Assembly (NCBI RefSeq): GCF_001640805.2 | Contig: NC_066836.1 | Location: 693,568-757,567, forward strand | From: Lates calcarifer | Lineage: Eukaryota; Chordata; Actinopteri; Centropomidae | Direction: 5' to 3' | Length of the DNA: 64,000 nucleotides | Part shown: positions 21,014 through 32,100 of the stretch, in pieces | Layout: each line of letters starts with the position of its first letter | Numbering within the stretch: the first letter of the stretch is position 1 | The notes under the pieces: model-generated | Seen by the model: only the letters and a program-made list of their open reading frames with translations | Database searches by the model: none | What the model was told of the DNA's origin: nothing | Program-made: the position numbers and the translations under genes

Positions 21014-21606
21014 ATGGAACATTGGCTGTGGATTATTCTTGCTGCTCTTTTCTTTGGTAAGATACAAAGCACAACATGTTTCTTCTTCAAACATTTGAAC
21101 ATATTACTGAGCTATGACATTTGTTACCTTGTAAAACACTTTCTATGGTTCAAACTGACAATGATCAGTGAAAATCACATCTATTCTACATGTCTGTGTG
21201 TCTGACTCTCTGGCTAGGTAACTCTTTAAACCTACTGATTGTTCTCCTTTAATCAATCATCTTTATTGATTCATCTCTTCCTCTGCATGTTCTGTTCTTC
21301 CCCAGAGTGTAAAGGACAAGATACAGTGACCCAGCCAACAGGAGACGTCACTGCTACTGAAGGAGACACAGTTACACTCAACTGTACATTTGAGACAACA
21401 TATTCAGGCCCCACTCTCTTTTGGTACAAACAAGAAGAAAATGATTTTCCAAAGTACATGCTGAAATGTTTCTCAAAATCAGTAGATCATGCTCCAGAGA
21501 TCCAGAAAGATAGATTTCATGCTGAAATCAAGGAGAAGTCAGTTCCTCTGAAGATCCAGAAGCTTCAGCTGTCTGACTCTGCTGTGTACTACTGTGCTCT
21601 GCAGCC
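21014..21606 (+). CDS. TRAV: TCR alpha/delta V segment v17, family C
   Basis: Leader exon 21014-21056 ([14 protein letters not shown]); V exon 21306-21606. Cys23 (TVTLNC), [12 protein letters not shown] and [11 protein letters not shown] are present. It shares the extra CDR2 Cys (YMLKCFSK) with v9, its closest relative. The leader intron is 249 bp, with a deletion different from that of v12. RSS: CACAGTG 21607-21613, 22-bp spacer, ACAAAAACC 21636-21644. Confidence 0.94.
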
Positions 21607-21794
21607 CACAGTGACAGGAAACACCACAACTCTGTACAAAAACCTTTGGAGCAAAGACAACACAATACTCCACAACATCCACTAGAGGGAGTCACACACT
21701 GTTAAACTTTCAGATTACCACACAGCAAATGCTGCAACACACTTAAGGGGTGCAAGAATACAGATTGGTGCGTTATATTTCTGATTATCATTTT

Positions 21795-21882
21795 GAATTT
21801 AAAACAACAGATAGATCAACTGAACTAACCATAAACAGACTAACCCTGGCAGACACAGGTCTCTACTACTGTGCTCTAGAAA
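21795..21882 (+). pseudogene. Family A V-segment relic v18
   Basis: Only the end of FR3 remains, encoding TDRSTELTINRLTLADTGLY and then YCALE. The heptamer CACAGTG (21883-21889) and the 23-bp spacer follow, but the nonamer is missing: after GAGGCTGT (21905-21912) the sequence changes to unrelated retroelement DNA. Its position after a family C gene fits the C-A cassette order. Confidence 0.9.
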
Positions 21883-21959
21883 CACAGTGATACAAAGTGT
21901 AGAAGAGGCTGTAGACTTTGGTAACCTTTCTGAAAATAACTTTTCTTTGCTTTCTAAGA

Positions 21960-22380
21960 TTGGCATTTGAAAGCCGACCTGGAGAACTGTTTCCTGGAAA
22001 GACCAGATGGGGGAGGCCTACAAGAGGAAGATGGCCAAGTATGAGAATTTGATTAGTGAGAGCAGAGTCTGTGTCGAGGTGAGCTGCAGAGACTTTGCTG
22101 GCCAGTCTTTCTACAGGGCCCTCTAACTCCTTGGAATCAAAAGACTACACACAAAAATAGCCACCAAAAACACCACTGAAGTGAGGAGAAGGCATCCAGA
22201 TGGATATGGATCAAGAGGGCGGATGCATGGACTACACAGGTCACTTGGACACAGGCTAGGGCCTGATTAATGTTAGCTATGTTGCCTGAATGAGGGTGTC
22301 TGATTGTTGAAAGACCTGAGACACCAGATGACTCCAGGTTACCTCACTGACAATGTGTCAAAGTCCAATGCAAGATGTAT
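21960..22380 (+). mobile_element. Non-LTR retrotransposon C-terminal remnant
   Basis: Translation with frameshifts gives EAYKRKMAKYENLISESRVC, SCRDFAGQSFYRAL and later RRHPDGYGSRGRM, followed by a GGTTACCTCACTGA... 3' region. This is the C-terminal end of a common fish non-LTR element. Its arrival may have removed the nonamer of v18. Confidence 0.7.
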
Positions 22381-22599
22381 AACATACAAGACCAGTTCCA
22401 CTAGGAAAGGAGAGTGGTCCAAACTGTGCTGAGTGTAAAGTTGTCAGTAGGAGGAATAACAGAGGGCTGTGAATGAGCCCTGTCACTGTGACCAGGCTCC
22501 TCCTTCTAATCCACCAACTTAGTGTTGATGAAGACTAAACAGAGAGCTCACAGCCTTCTTTATACTTGCTGTAGCTCACAGTGACTCAACACTGCAGAT

Positions 22600-22994
22600 A
22601 TGACGCCTCTGTTCATCTCAGTGCTGCTGGCTGCTATGTGCCTTGGTATGAACACAACTCTGTTTCTCTCATATCAATCCAACATTGACATGATTCTTTA
22701 ACAGCACACTGATACTGTTTGTTGGTGTTTTACAGAATGCAGACTACAAAAAGACAACGTGCTGCAGCCATCAGGAGATGTGACTGTTACTGAAGGAGAG
22801 GCTGGAACTCTTGACTGTCAATATAACAGCAGTTCAAACAATCTGAATCTCTACTGGTACAAACAGGATGGAGACCACAGCCCCAAATTCATCCTTCAAC
22901 GCATTAAACTGGATGATGGGAACACAGCAGAGGAGTTCAAGGAGAGATTTTCAGCTACTCTGAATTCTGCCTTAAGATCAGTTCCTATGAAGAT
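22600..22994 (+). pseudogene. V segment v19, family E, truncated at the 3' end
   Basis: Leader exon 22600-22645 (MTPLFISVLLAAMCL) and V exon from 22736 are intact through Cys23 (GTLDCQY), Trp41 (NLYWYKQDGDH) and FR3 up to VPMK. The sequence then diverges from v8 at about 22994. The [13 protein letters not shown] block, Cys104 and the whole RSS are gone. It is the V closest to TRAC and cannot rearrange. Confidence 0.9.
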
Positions 22995-24757
22995 GTCATC
23001 CATAGTTGTTTATGAGGTGACTGAAAGTAAAACTTGAAACCTACAGTATACACTGATTTTTACCCCCCCCCCCCCCCCCCAAAAAAAAGGAAGATCAAGT
23101 AAAGTGCCCTTTACATAAGTTCTCTATTCACGATGAAACCACGACATGTTCCTGGTCTCTGCACTTTGCAGTTCACTGTTTCAGACTTTGCTCAGGCTGT
23201 GATGCAGTGACTGTTTCTCACTCTCTCTCTTTTTTTTTTTTTTTTTTTTTTTGTTAAATTTGTTTTTAACATTGTTTTTTATTTATCCATTATGGACACT
23301 AATGGTACTTATTTCTACACCACCACCCACTCCAATACAAACATGTTCAGCACCAGAAGAAACTTACCAATGAAACTGGAGTAAAGTCTGGGACTCAGTT
23401 CCTCGCTGCTTGTGTGTGGAGGTCATGGAACAGAGTGCGTCTCAAGCCTAATGTCTGCAGTTGACAGTCGATAGTTGATAGTTGACTGACATCATACCAG
23501 CAACATTACCTAAAACTGACACCTTTCACTGTCACTGACGGTGAGGGGCAGTGGTTTTATGGTGTGCACCCCCATCCCTATCTCTGTCTGTGTCTCAACA
23601 CTGGTGAACTGAATTCATAGTACAATAAAATCAGTCAGTCATTCTCTTAATAATGGCCATTATCCAATGCAAACACCATGTAGAAGAACAGGACTGGCAG
23701 TAGCAGCGCTACCGTGGATACACCTGCGAACAGAGACAAATGAGCGAGGTATCCATCACATGCAGGCAGGACAGGCAGGGTTCACCTCGACATCTGCTTA
23801 TAAACTCTCCAATCTCTTCAACCTCATCATTAATAAAAGACTTTTTAATAATAGCTTTAGTGTTGGAGCTGACATTTATATGACAGTGGAATCTACTGAG
23901 CAGAAAAGATCAATCTAATTTAAATGTAAATGCTTTTAAGTGATACCACGGAAGAAATCAGCTGACCACACTCAGCATGTTCAGTGATACAGCTGCAGCA
24001 GTTGTTTGTCTTACCCTCCAGCTGATACCCTCCCCGGTGATGAAGCAGTCTGATGCTGGTGCATCTGGTTGGCGCAGCCACAACAGTTACAGTAGTTCAC
24101 GTTAACTAACTAACGTGTGTGGTCACGGCGGTGAGGCAAACATGAACTAATGTGTGATATAGAAATATCAACATGTCCTGGTCCGTGTGTTTCTGTTTGG
24201 AGGTAAAACGCTGCTCTCTGCGGGAGAAAACATGGACTGTCCATCACTGAGGTCCTTCCTGCTTCGTAGTTCTGTTCCAAACTTCGCGCATGTTTTTTTT
24301 TTCTTTTGTTTGGTTTTTAGTGACTGAGTCGCGACGCTTTTAGCCTCGTGATTGGATCAGCCAATCACATCACACACAGGGCTTCCTTTAACTTTTTAAA
24401 ATGTATAGAATCAGTTAATGATCATGTGCTTTTTTTCTACTTCTACTCATTTATTCATTCATTCATGTTTCCTTCCTGTGTATTGTTTGGTTATTTCTGA
24501 CCTGATGTTGATTCTTTTATAGAAAGCATTAAGCTGCTAACAACCAAACGCATTTCTTTCTTTCTGAGTGAAGCTTCATAACTGCTGCTTGGTTTGACCA
24601 ACATTAAATCTCTCCTCCACAGTAAACAGCCAAATAAATAAATATATTATTACCAAATAAACAGTAAATAAACCCAAGTACCAACCAGACACTGAATTTT
24701 AGATTAGATATGTGAACTTCTTTTCTGAACTGTGCTGAATTTTTGGTGAATTTAATC

Positions 24758-24760
<3 letters not shown>

Positions 24761-24821
<61 letters not shown>
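24761..24821. repeat. (TG)n microsatellite
   Basis: About 30 uninterrupted TG units. Confidence 0.98.
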
Positions 24822-24824
<3 letters not shown>

Positions 24825-27800
24825 AACACTTGCAATAAGTGAAAAAAAACAAACCTTAAAATTTTAATTTAGTCTGAAAACTAAGAAAAATGTTTCACAT
24901 TAATTGTTTGTATGAACAGCTGTTATGGTAACAACTGTTTTTCCAGGGGCCACAGCAAATGAATTAAAACGTATGTTTACAGTCACTCTGTGATGATTCA
25001 CTGTCACACACAATAAACACAATTAATTTGTGATTGGTGACTATGTTTTCACTTTTGAATCCTCTGCATCCAGAAAAGAAAAAAAGGAAAAACTAAGAAC
25101 ATTCTCATGTTTCATGACAGTGAGCACCTGCTTCATCCAGGCTGGTCTTTCTTTGTGTGTAACAGTACCTGAGAAAGACCACAGGGTGGTGCTGGAGTCA
25201 CATGACAAAGCAGACCTGCAGTACACATGACTGCCTGTGAGCTGACTGCTTCAGCAGCTGGACTGAGCTCCTTTTATTGATATCATTCATCGTTACTTTG
25301 TCTCTCTTCATAGTCAAATAGTGGATCACATGTCCCTGTAGAAGAAGGAGGAGGTGAAGTGGACTGGACTGTGGATAGTGGACTGGACTACCAACAGCCC
25401 TGTGGCTCAGGGCTCCAGAACTCCAGGTTTACTGTGGGTCTGCTGGTTTGCACTGATTCAACTGAAAATGTGTTTCGAGATATGAACCAGTGAAGGACGT
25501 CATCACCTGACAAAGTGTCTTATCTGACACCTGTTTAATCACACAGTGACAGAGCCCATCAGAGGCCAGGTCCTAGTCCAACACAGAAAACTGTTCTCAG
25601 AGAATCACAGGACCAGTCTGTGGTGGGTTCATCATCAGACCACTGTAGATCAGTGTGACATTTTATTTGCTTTACTGTTGTGGTTCAAACAATAGAGGCA
25701 GCTGATTGGTTGTGTGGATGAAGGAGCTGTGAAGTTCAAAAACCTGATCCTGATTTAAAGTCTAAATGTATTTCTGAACTGTGATGTGCTCGTTTAGCTG
25801 TGGAGGATCCAGGTTTCTGGGACCAGAGCAGCCTCTGTGAGCAGCACATCATAAAGATAAGGAGCCACTGGTGATTCAGGTCTGTGTTCTCTGGTGGTTG
25901 TTTCATCTGCTGAATGATGTTTGAGGTGTCGCCCTGTGAACATCCCTCACACTACATCTACACAGTCAGACACTCTGATGTTTCAGGCATCACACCCTGA
26001 AATCCTTCATCTGGTAGAAAAGCTAACGAGCAGTATTATTATAACAGGAGAACTTCAGTTTACTCTCACAGCACGAGACGTCACAGCAGAGAGACCCTGA
26101 GACAGACCTGGTGCTGATGAGTTGTTTGCAGTGAGGTCACATGGTTAAAACACAGACTGAGAACCTGCTGTATCCAGGACTTGTTGATTTCTGTGTAACA
26201 GTTCATGTAAGAGGCCACAGGGTGGCGCTCATGTCACATCAAAAACCAAGCAGACAACCTGCAGTGCTCCACCTACAGGACACGGCTCGTCACTGCAGCT
26301 TCAGCCTCAGCTCTGCTAACATCTGCTCACTGCTGCAGCTGCTCTGCACTGACTGTCAAAATGTTACTGCAGGTTTGGACAGAAGAGACATCTGACCTGA
26401 TCACAGAGCAGAGTTGGTCTGACAGACGTCACTGAACAACTAATAATAAAAATACACAAACAGTAAATGTGAAGAGAGCACAGGTTAATGCTGAGAGCAG
26501 AGATTCACCATCCACCTCACAACAGCCTGAACCAAACATTTCATGTCTTACAGAAGCTTCAGCTGAAACCTGCTTCGACACGACGATGACTGATCCTCAC
26601 TCTGATTATTGGTGAATTCAAAAGTTTGTGATTGTCACTTTACACAGAGACACTGTTCAGAGGAAAGACCAGGGATCTGTCCCAGCTCCGGACCTGACCT
26701 CTGACCTTTGGAGAAAAGAGAAGAGGAAAGACAACAGACCTGACTTTATACATGATATATTGTAAATTAACTCATACACATGACCAGGACCTGAACCAGT
26801 GCATTCTGTCCAGTCCACAGGAGGCGGAGCCTGTTCCTCCATAATGAACCTGACCAGGTGAGTTCTCTCAGAAACCTCCACAAACAAACAACACATGAAG
26901 CCAAATGTACTGTTTGTACCATGAGGCCTAAAGTGATAAACACTGTGATGATGAACAATGTAATGCTGTAACATGAGAGAATATTACAGGACAATAAAAA
27001 TAAATACAAACACTAAAGTGTTGAAACTCGACCAATAGCTCTGCATGCTGATGAGCAGAGGTGGTTTAGTTCATTATTCTCTCTCCTGCTGTGATTAGAT
27101 GTCATTATACAGAATGTGATCAAACGTCTGTGGACACGTACACTTCAGTTTACCTCTGTGTGTGGTTTGAGTCTTTGAGGCTCCATCATTTTAGACAGAG
27201 CTTTAACTGCACCATTTAATTGATAAATCAGAGGTCCAGGTCTCAGCAGCATTCAGTGTTCAGCTCTGGACTGAGACACAGTCTGCAGCTGTCATCTAAA
27301 GAGACTCTACCTCACACACACAGGCAGAGACCAGTGCTGGACGTCAGTGATGCTCTGCTGTCTGCAGCAGCTCCAGCCTCTGTTAGGCAGACTGAGGCTG
27401 CAGTCACTGACCACAGTCACATGTTCAGCTGTTAAAGCTGAGTTTGTTCCTGTCACATGATCACCTGAGAATGTTGGATGTTTGAAGTCAGGTCAGTTTC
27501 AGATGTGACCTGAAAATAAAATCAGATATGTACAGTGATGTCTCATGATGGCTGATAGCTGTCTGAAAGCATCTGACTTTGTTCTGTCTGGATATTCATC
27601 ATTTCTAATCTTCATGTGAATCTGCACTAACTGATTTTTAACTGACTCTGAAGCAGCTTTAACCAGTTTACACCTCATTCATTCACTGTGTGTATAGGGC
27701 TCGTACTGCAGTGTCACCATATGTTTTATATATTTAAACTGTATCCACGTGTTACATGAATAGATTTATTATTTCACAGTTGTTTTTCTTACAGGTCAAA

Positions 27801-27956
27801 GTTTAAACACCTGCAGGTTGTTTTTTTTTTACTCCTGGTGTTTTTCTTTTCGTGTGTGACCTGACCTCAAAGCCTCACGCTGCTGCAGCCTCCTTACTTC
27901 CTGTCACATTCTGCTGCACACTTCCTGTTGTTGCAGAAAACAATAAACAAAACCAA

Positions 27957-27989
27957 CACACACACACACACACACACACACGCGCGCGC
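27957..27989. repeat. (CA)n/(CG)n microsatellite
   Basis: CA repeats run into CGCGCGCG, a potential Z-DNA tract. Confidence 0.95.
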
Positions 27990-28993
27990 ACTACTCCATC
28001 AGTGTCAGTCAGCAGAGTCACCTGGTCACAGGTCACAGCAGGTCACACAGGGTCAGACTCTTCCTCCATCATGAGGAGGAGAGTGAATATGTGATGTAAT
28101 GATGTGTAATAGTGAACAGTAATGTCTGATGTCAAGTGGACGAGGGCCCCGGACCAGCAGGGGCCCCAGGCTGACCACGACAGCACAGCCTGGTCCTGCA
28201 GAGCAGCCTGTGTCAAAATCATGTGACACAGAGGAAACCTGGGGCAGGTAGTGTCCCAGGAGAGGAGTCCTGGTTGCTGCCATCTTTACTGTGATGGCAA
28301 CACACAGGCAACAGACAGCAAACATGGAGCAACCACACACAGAGACATCAGGATCAGGCTTAGTTCTCTAAAGAGGAGAAAAATCACGTGTCCAGAGGAG
28401 GAGTCAGCCACAAAACATGAACACAGCTCTGAACCCGAGTTCATCCAGACCTGAGGAGGAACCAACAGAAACCTGAGTTTCTGTTTCTCGGCTTCACAAA
28501 CATTTCACTGTCTGACTTAAACACACTGACTCCTGTTACACATGAATGTAAATGTAATGATGAGCTAACAGTGTGATACAGGATCAGTGATCAATAATAA
28601 TACAGTTCCCTTAAAGTGGACATTGTGCATGGTGAATATTTCACCTCAGTAAAATGCTGAGTGCAGGTTTTACCTCCACCAATCAGATTTAATGTTTGCC
28701 CTCTCTTTAACATGAGCTCAGTTCAAACTGCATCTTTACCAGTGACACAGATTCTGTGAGAAATGATTCTAATATCAAACAGTTTTGTTGGAACCAGCTG
28801 ATCAGTGAAGGTTCAGCTTGTTAATCCTCTGCTGACAGAAGAACATTCAAACTCAGATGAAGAGACTGAATGACATGGATGAAAATGAAAGTGTACATGG
28901 GTAATAAAGGTTTTTGTCATTGCAGACTCTGAGATGAACCTGGGACACTGATAAACTCCTACAAAAGGTAATGATCAGTATTCCAGAGCAAAT

Positions 28994-29052
28994 CATCAAA
29001 CCTGAATCAAACCTGAATCAAACCTGAATCAAACCTGAATCAAACCTGAATC
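28994..29052. repeat. 11-bp minisatellite
   Basis: About five copies of ATCAAACCTGA in tandem. Confidence 0.95.
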
Positions 29053-29712
29053 GGTGGAAGAGGAGACTCTCATCCTGCTGTTACTTTTAATAAAAAAATC
29101 ATTTTAAATGCACAAGGAGAAAAAGCAGGAAACATTAGAAAACAATGCCGACAAACCAAATGAATGAAAGAGAAACATTCCTGAGTGATAAAGACAGATC
29201 TGTGTGTGTCCTGAAACAACCTGTTACTTTGTAAAAGCTGCTGAACTTTGGAATCGAACACGTGAACATTTTAACTGAGTTTTCCCTCAGAGTCAGTAAA
29301 GTTTGACTTCATTTCATTTGTTAGTTTCTTATGTATTTTCTGTTGTTTGTTTTTACTGTGTAAATAAAAACCCTGAGGAGTCACTTCCTGTCAAAACGAT
29401 GATTCTACAGAAATGTCATGTGAAGGACGCTGATGGAAAATAAAGAGCGTAAACAACATGACAATATTAAAAATGAAGAATAAAACTTGAGGCCGACCCG
29501 GTGTGGGCCGGGGGCCTCGTTGGTTCCAGGCCCCTGAGCAGGTGTTTGTTCGTCCACCTGGTTTTGTGAAATATTTGTGACAGGAGGAGACGAACAGCGC
29601 GACCTGCTTCAGTTTATATTTAGGCGTCTGATCTGTTTTCACACGCTGATCCTGAGGCCACACCTGATGATACGTCTCCACCTCAGCACCGCCTGACCTC
29701 CATTTCCCCGCC

Positions 29713-29731
29713 CACACACACACACACACAC
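29713..29731. repeat. (CA)n microsatellite
   Basis: A short dinucleotide run. On the minus strand it makes the VCVCVCV part of a long but unsupported open frame. Confidence 0.9.
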
Positions 29732-30239
29732 ATACACACTTCCTGTCCCAGCAGGCTTTGAGGCAGAAACCGCCACCGCCTCCGTCTGTGACGCAGGCGT
29801 CTTCGTGCAGCTCGATCACATCAGGCGACCACATCCTGTGGAAACAGTGAGGCAGATTTTCCAGCAGCAGCAGCAGCCAATCAGATCGCAGATACAAACA
29901 CCCCCACACAGTTACAACTCATCAGTTAAACCTTTAGAAACATATATAATATTATCTTTATCTGTACAAAATCCCATTTTAAATGGACGTCTGTCTCTGT
30001 TTGATGCTTTTGTATTATTCATTCATTTACACATGAACAGAGAAGAACACACATCGACTGAGGTCAGTCTGATGCAGAGTTTGTCTCTACACTGATGAAT
30101 CACCTGAACATGACGTGTTATTTAAAAAGAAAACAGAAATGTGTGTGAGCTGAAAATGTCCATCTGTCGGCCAACATCTGTCCGTCTGTCAGCCAACATC
30201 TGAGAACAAACGTCTGAGGTCAGATGAGTTTTAAATCTG

Positions 30240-30330
30240 CAATCTATATGAAAAGTGCCTTGAGATGACTGTTGTTGTGATATGGCACTATATAAATAAA
30301 ACTGAATTGAATTGAATTCAATTGAACAGA
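30240..30330 (+). mobile_element. LINE 3' tail
   Basis: AAAAGTGCCTTGAGATGACT, then CACTATATAAATAAAACTGA and TTGAA-type repeats. This is the same 3' end as the minus-strand copy at 15751-16255. Confidence 0.75.
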
Positions 30331-31207
30331 CACAAACACAGGAAGTCCAGGTGTTCAAAATCACACTGAGCCACTTGAATGACATACTTTTGGCCATGTA
30401 GGACTGTAGATGTTGTTCTATTTTCACTGATGTTTTTGTTTGAATAAGAAAACGAGTGTGAAGCAGCAGCAGGTTCATCTCTGATGAAACCAGAGCAGGA
30501 AGTCGTCCGTCCTAATAATTATCACTGGTCTGTGGGGGGCGCCACAGCAGTCTGTACACCACATGACATGTTCTCTGCATTCAGCCTGTAATAATAATAA
30601 TTATTAAAATGCTCAGTAGTGTTTAGTTGTCAGATCTTTGGGTAATTAATCTGAGTTATTCAGTGATTTATCAGAGAAATGTCTCAGTCATTTACATTTG
30701 TTAAAGAAAAACAGGAGATGGATCGAATCCAGAGCTGCACCGAGGCGACGCTAACTTTACCATCAAAATAAAAACTGGAGTTCCACCCTGACTCTAAAGT
30801 TTATCTCCCAAACATTTACTCCTCAGGTTTAAACTGAGTCAGGTGAGGTAGAGGATGATGACCAGGGACTAAAAGCTCTGACCTGCCAAGACAAATCCAC
30901 CACCTGTCACATCTCAGCTGAGGAAATGTCAAGACAAAAACAGAATCAGCTGTGGTGAGCTCTGACTGAACGTGGATTAATGGATGACCTCTGACCTGTG
31001 TTCATGTTGAGTGAGTGAGTTGATCTGAAACAGAAACATGAATTTATCTGTGATGTGGCTGAAGAGTCAGGGAAAAACAGTCAGTCAGTTTTAAAACAAC
31101 AGGACGTTACAACAAAAATCACAAATCAATCGTCTTAGAAAAGTTAACATGAACAGTCTGGGATGGTGCCAGTGGAAAACAGGTGGAGTGGAAGTGGGCT
31201 GTAATCA

Positions 31208-31235
31208 CTCACACACACACACACACACACACACA
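31208..31235. repeat. (CA)n microsatellite
   Basis: About 14 CA units. Confidence 0.95.
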
Positions 31236-31967
31236 GCTGTGCGTTCACTGTGGTTTTTCAGTGTTTCCATTCAGTCTGGTTGTGTAACCTGGAAGTGATG
31301 ACACACATTCACCTTCATCATTACAGCCTCGTATCACACACTGATCAGTGTCACAGTGAGGAGGAGAGAAGTGTGGAGATGATTCAATTCTCTTTAAAGT
31401 TTGTTTTGAAAAATCAAAGATTGACTGATGATCTTAATCTCTGACAGTGACCTGACAGTGAGTGTGGACCTGCACAGTCAGCTCAGGGTGTCCAGACACT
31501 GACTCACTGATGAAACTGTTTCCTGACACGACAGCGTCCTGTGCTGAGGACGAGCAGCGGAGGTTAGAGGACGTTTACTTTCGAGGAAGTTTGAGTATAA
31601 AATCATGGCAAGGCCCTGAGGGTCCTGTCAGCCGAAATAAAAGAGACAAACAATCACAACAAGCAGCACCTCCACCAACGTGTCCAGTTGTTGTTAATCA
31701 GCGAGTGAATCTTTTGACTGATGTTCATAAACAGGTTTTATGAGGTCACAGGGACGTTGGACCATCAAACTAACTCCACAGGTCTGATTCCAGCAGACTG
31801 AGCTGCTGACCGTCTCTCAGTGGGAGAGATCGTACCTGCTCACCACAGGTACAACTCACTTATTAACATTTAACTCAAACCATCACCTTTCACCAAACTC
31901 TGACCAAAGAAACACACAGGACTCAGGACGTGAACTCTGATCTCACAGTCCTGCACTCTGCATGTGC

Positions 31968-32100
31968 ACCATCCACCTCCACCTCCACCTCCACCATCCA
32001 CCATCAACCATCAACCATCCACCATCCACCATCCACCATCCACCATCAACCATCAACCATCCACCATCAACCATCAACCATCAACCATCCACCATCCTCC
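31968..32100. repeat. 7-bp minisatellite (CCATCCA/CCATCAA)n
   Basis: Heptanucleotide units CCATCCA and CCATCAA alternate irregularly for about 130 bp. There are no spacers, so it is not a CRISPR array. Confidence 0.95.

Larger units (their letters stand above)
1..22994 (+). repeat. TCR alpha/delta V array built from duplicated C-A(-B) cassettes
   Basis: All V segments point rightward. A family C gene is followed about 0.9-1.0 kb later by a family A gene in five cassettes: window edge + v2; v5-v6; v9-v10; v12-v13; v17-v18 remnant. In three cassettes a family B gene follows (v3, v11, v14), with the same LINE reverse-transcriptase remnant between A and B. Non-coding flanks are nearly identical between copies, for example the 3' flank of family A at 936-1140, 6698-6895, 11521-11735 and 15524-15690. 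This points to recent tandem duplication. The stretches between genes hold these duplicated flanks and repeat remnants; I see no other gene there. Confidence 0.85.

Noticed and set aside
29391..29909. 172-residue minus-strand frame as a complete gene
   Set aside because: Length is inflated by a CA microsatellite and repeat-like sequence. At most a small exon could be real (kept as a low finding).
31968..32100. Regular repeat that might suggest a CRISPR array
   Set aside because: It is a contiguous 7-bp minisatellite without spacers, in a vertebrate genome.
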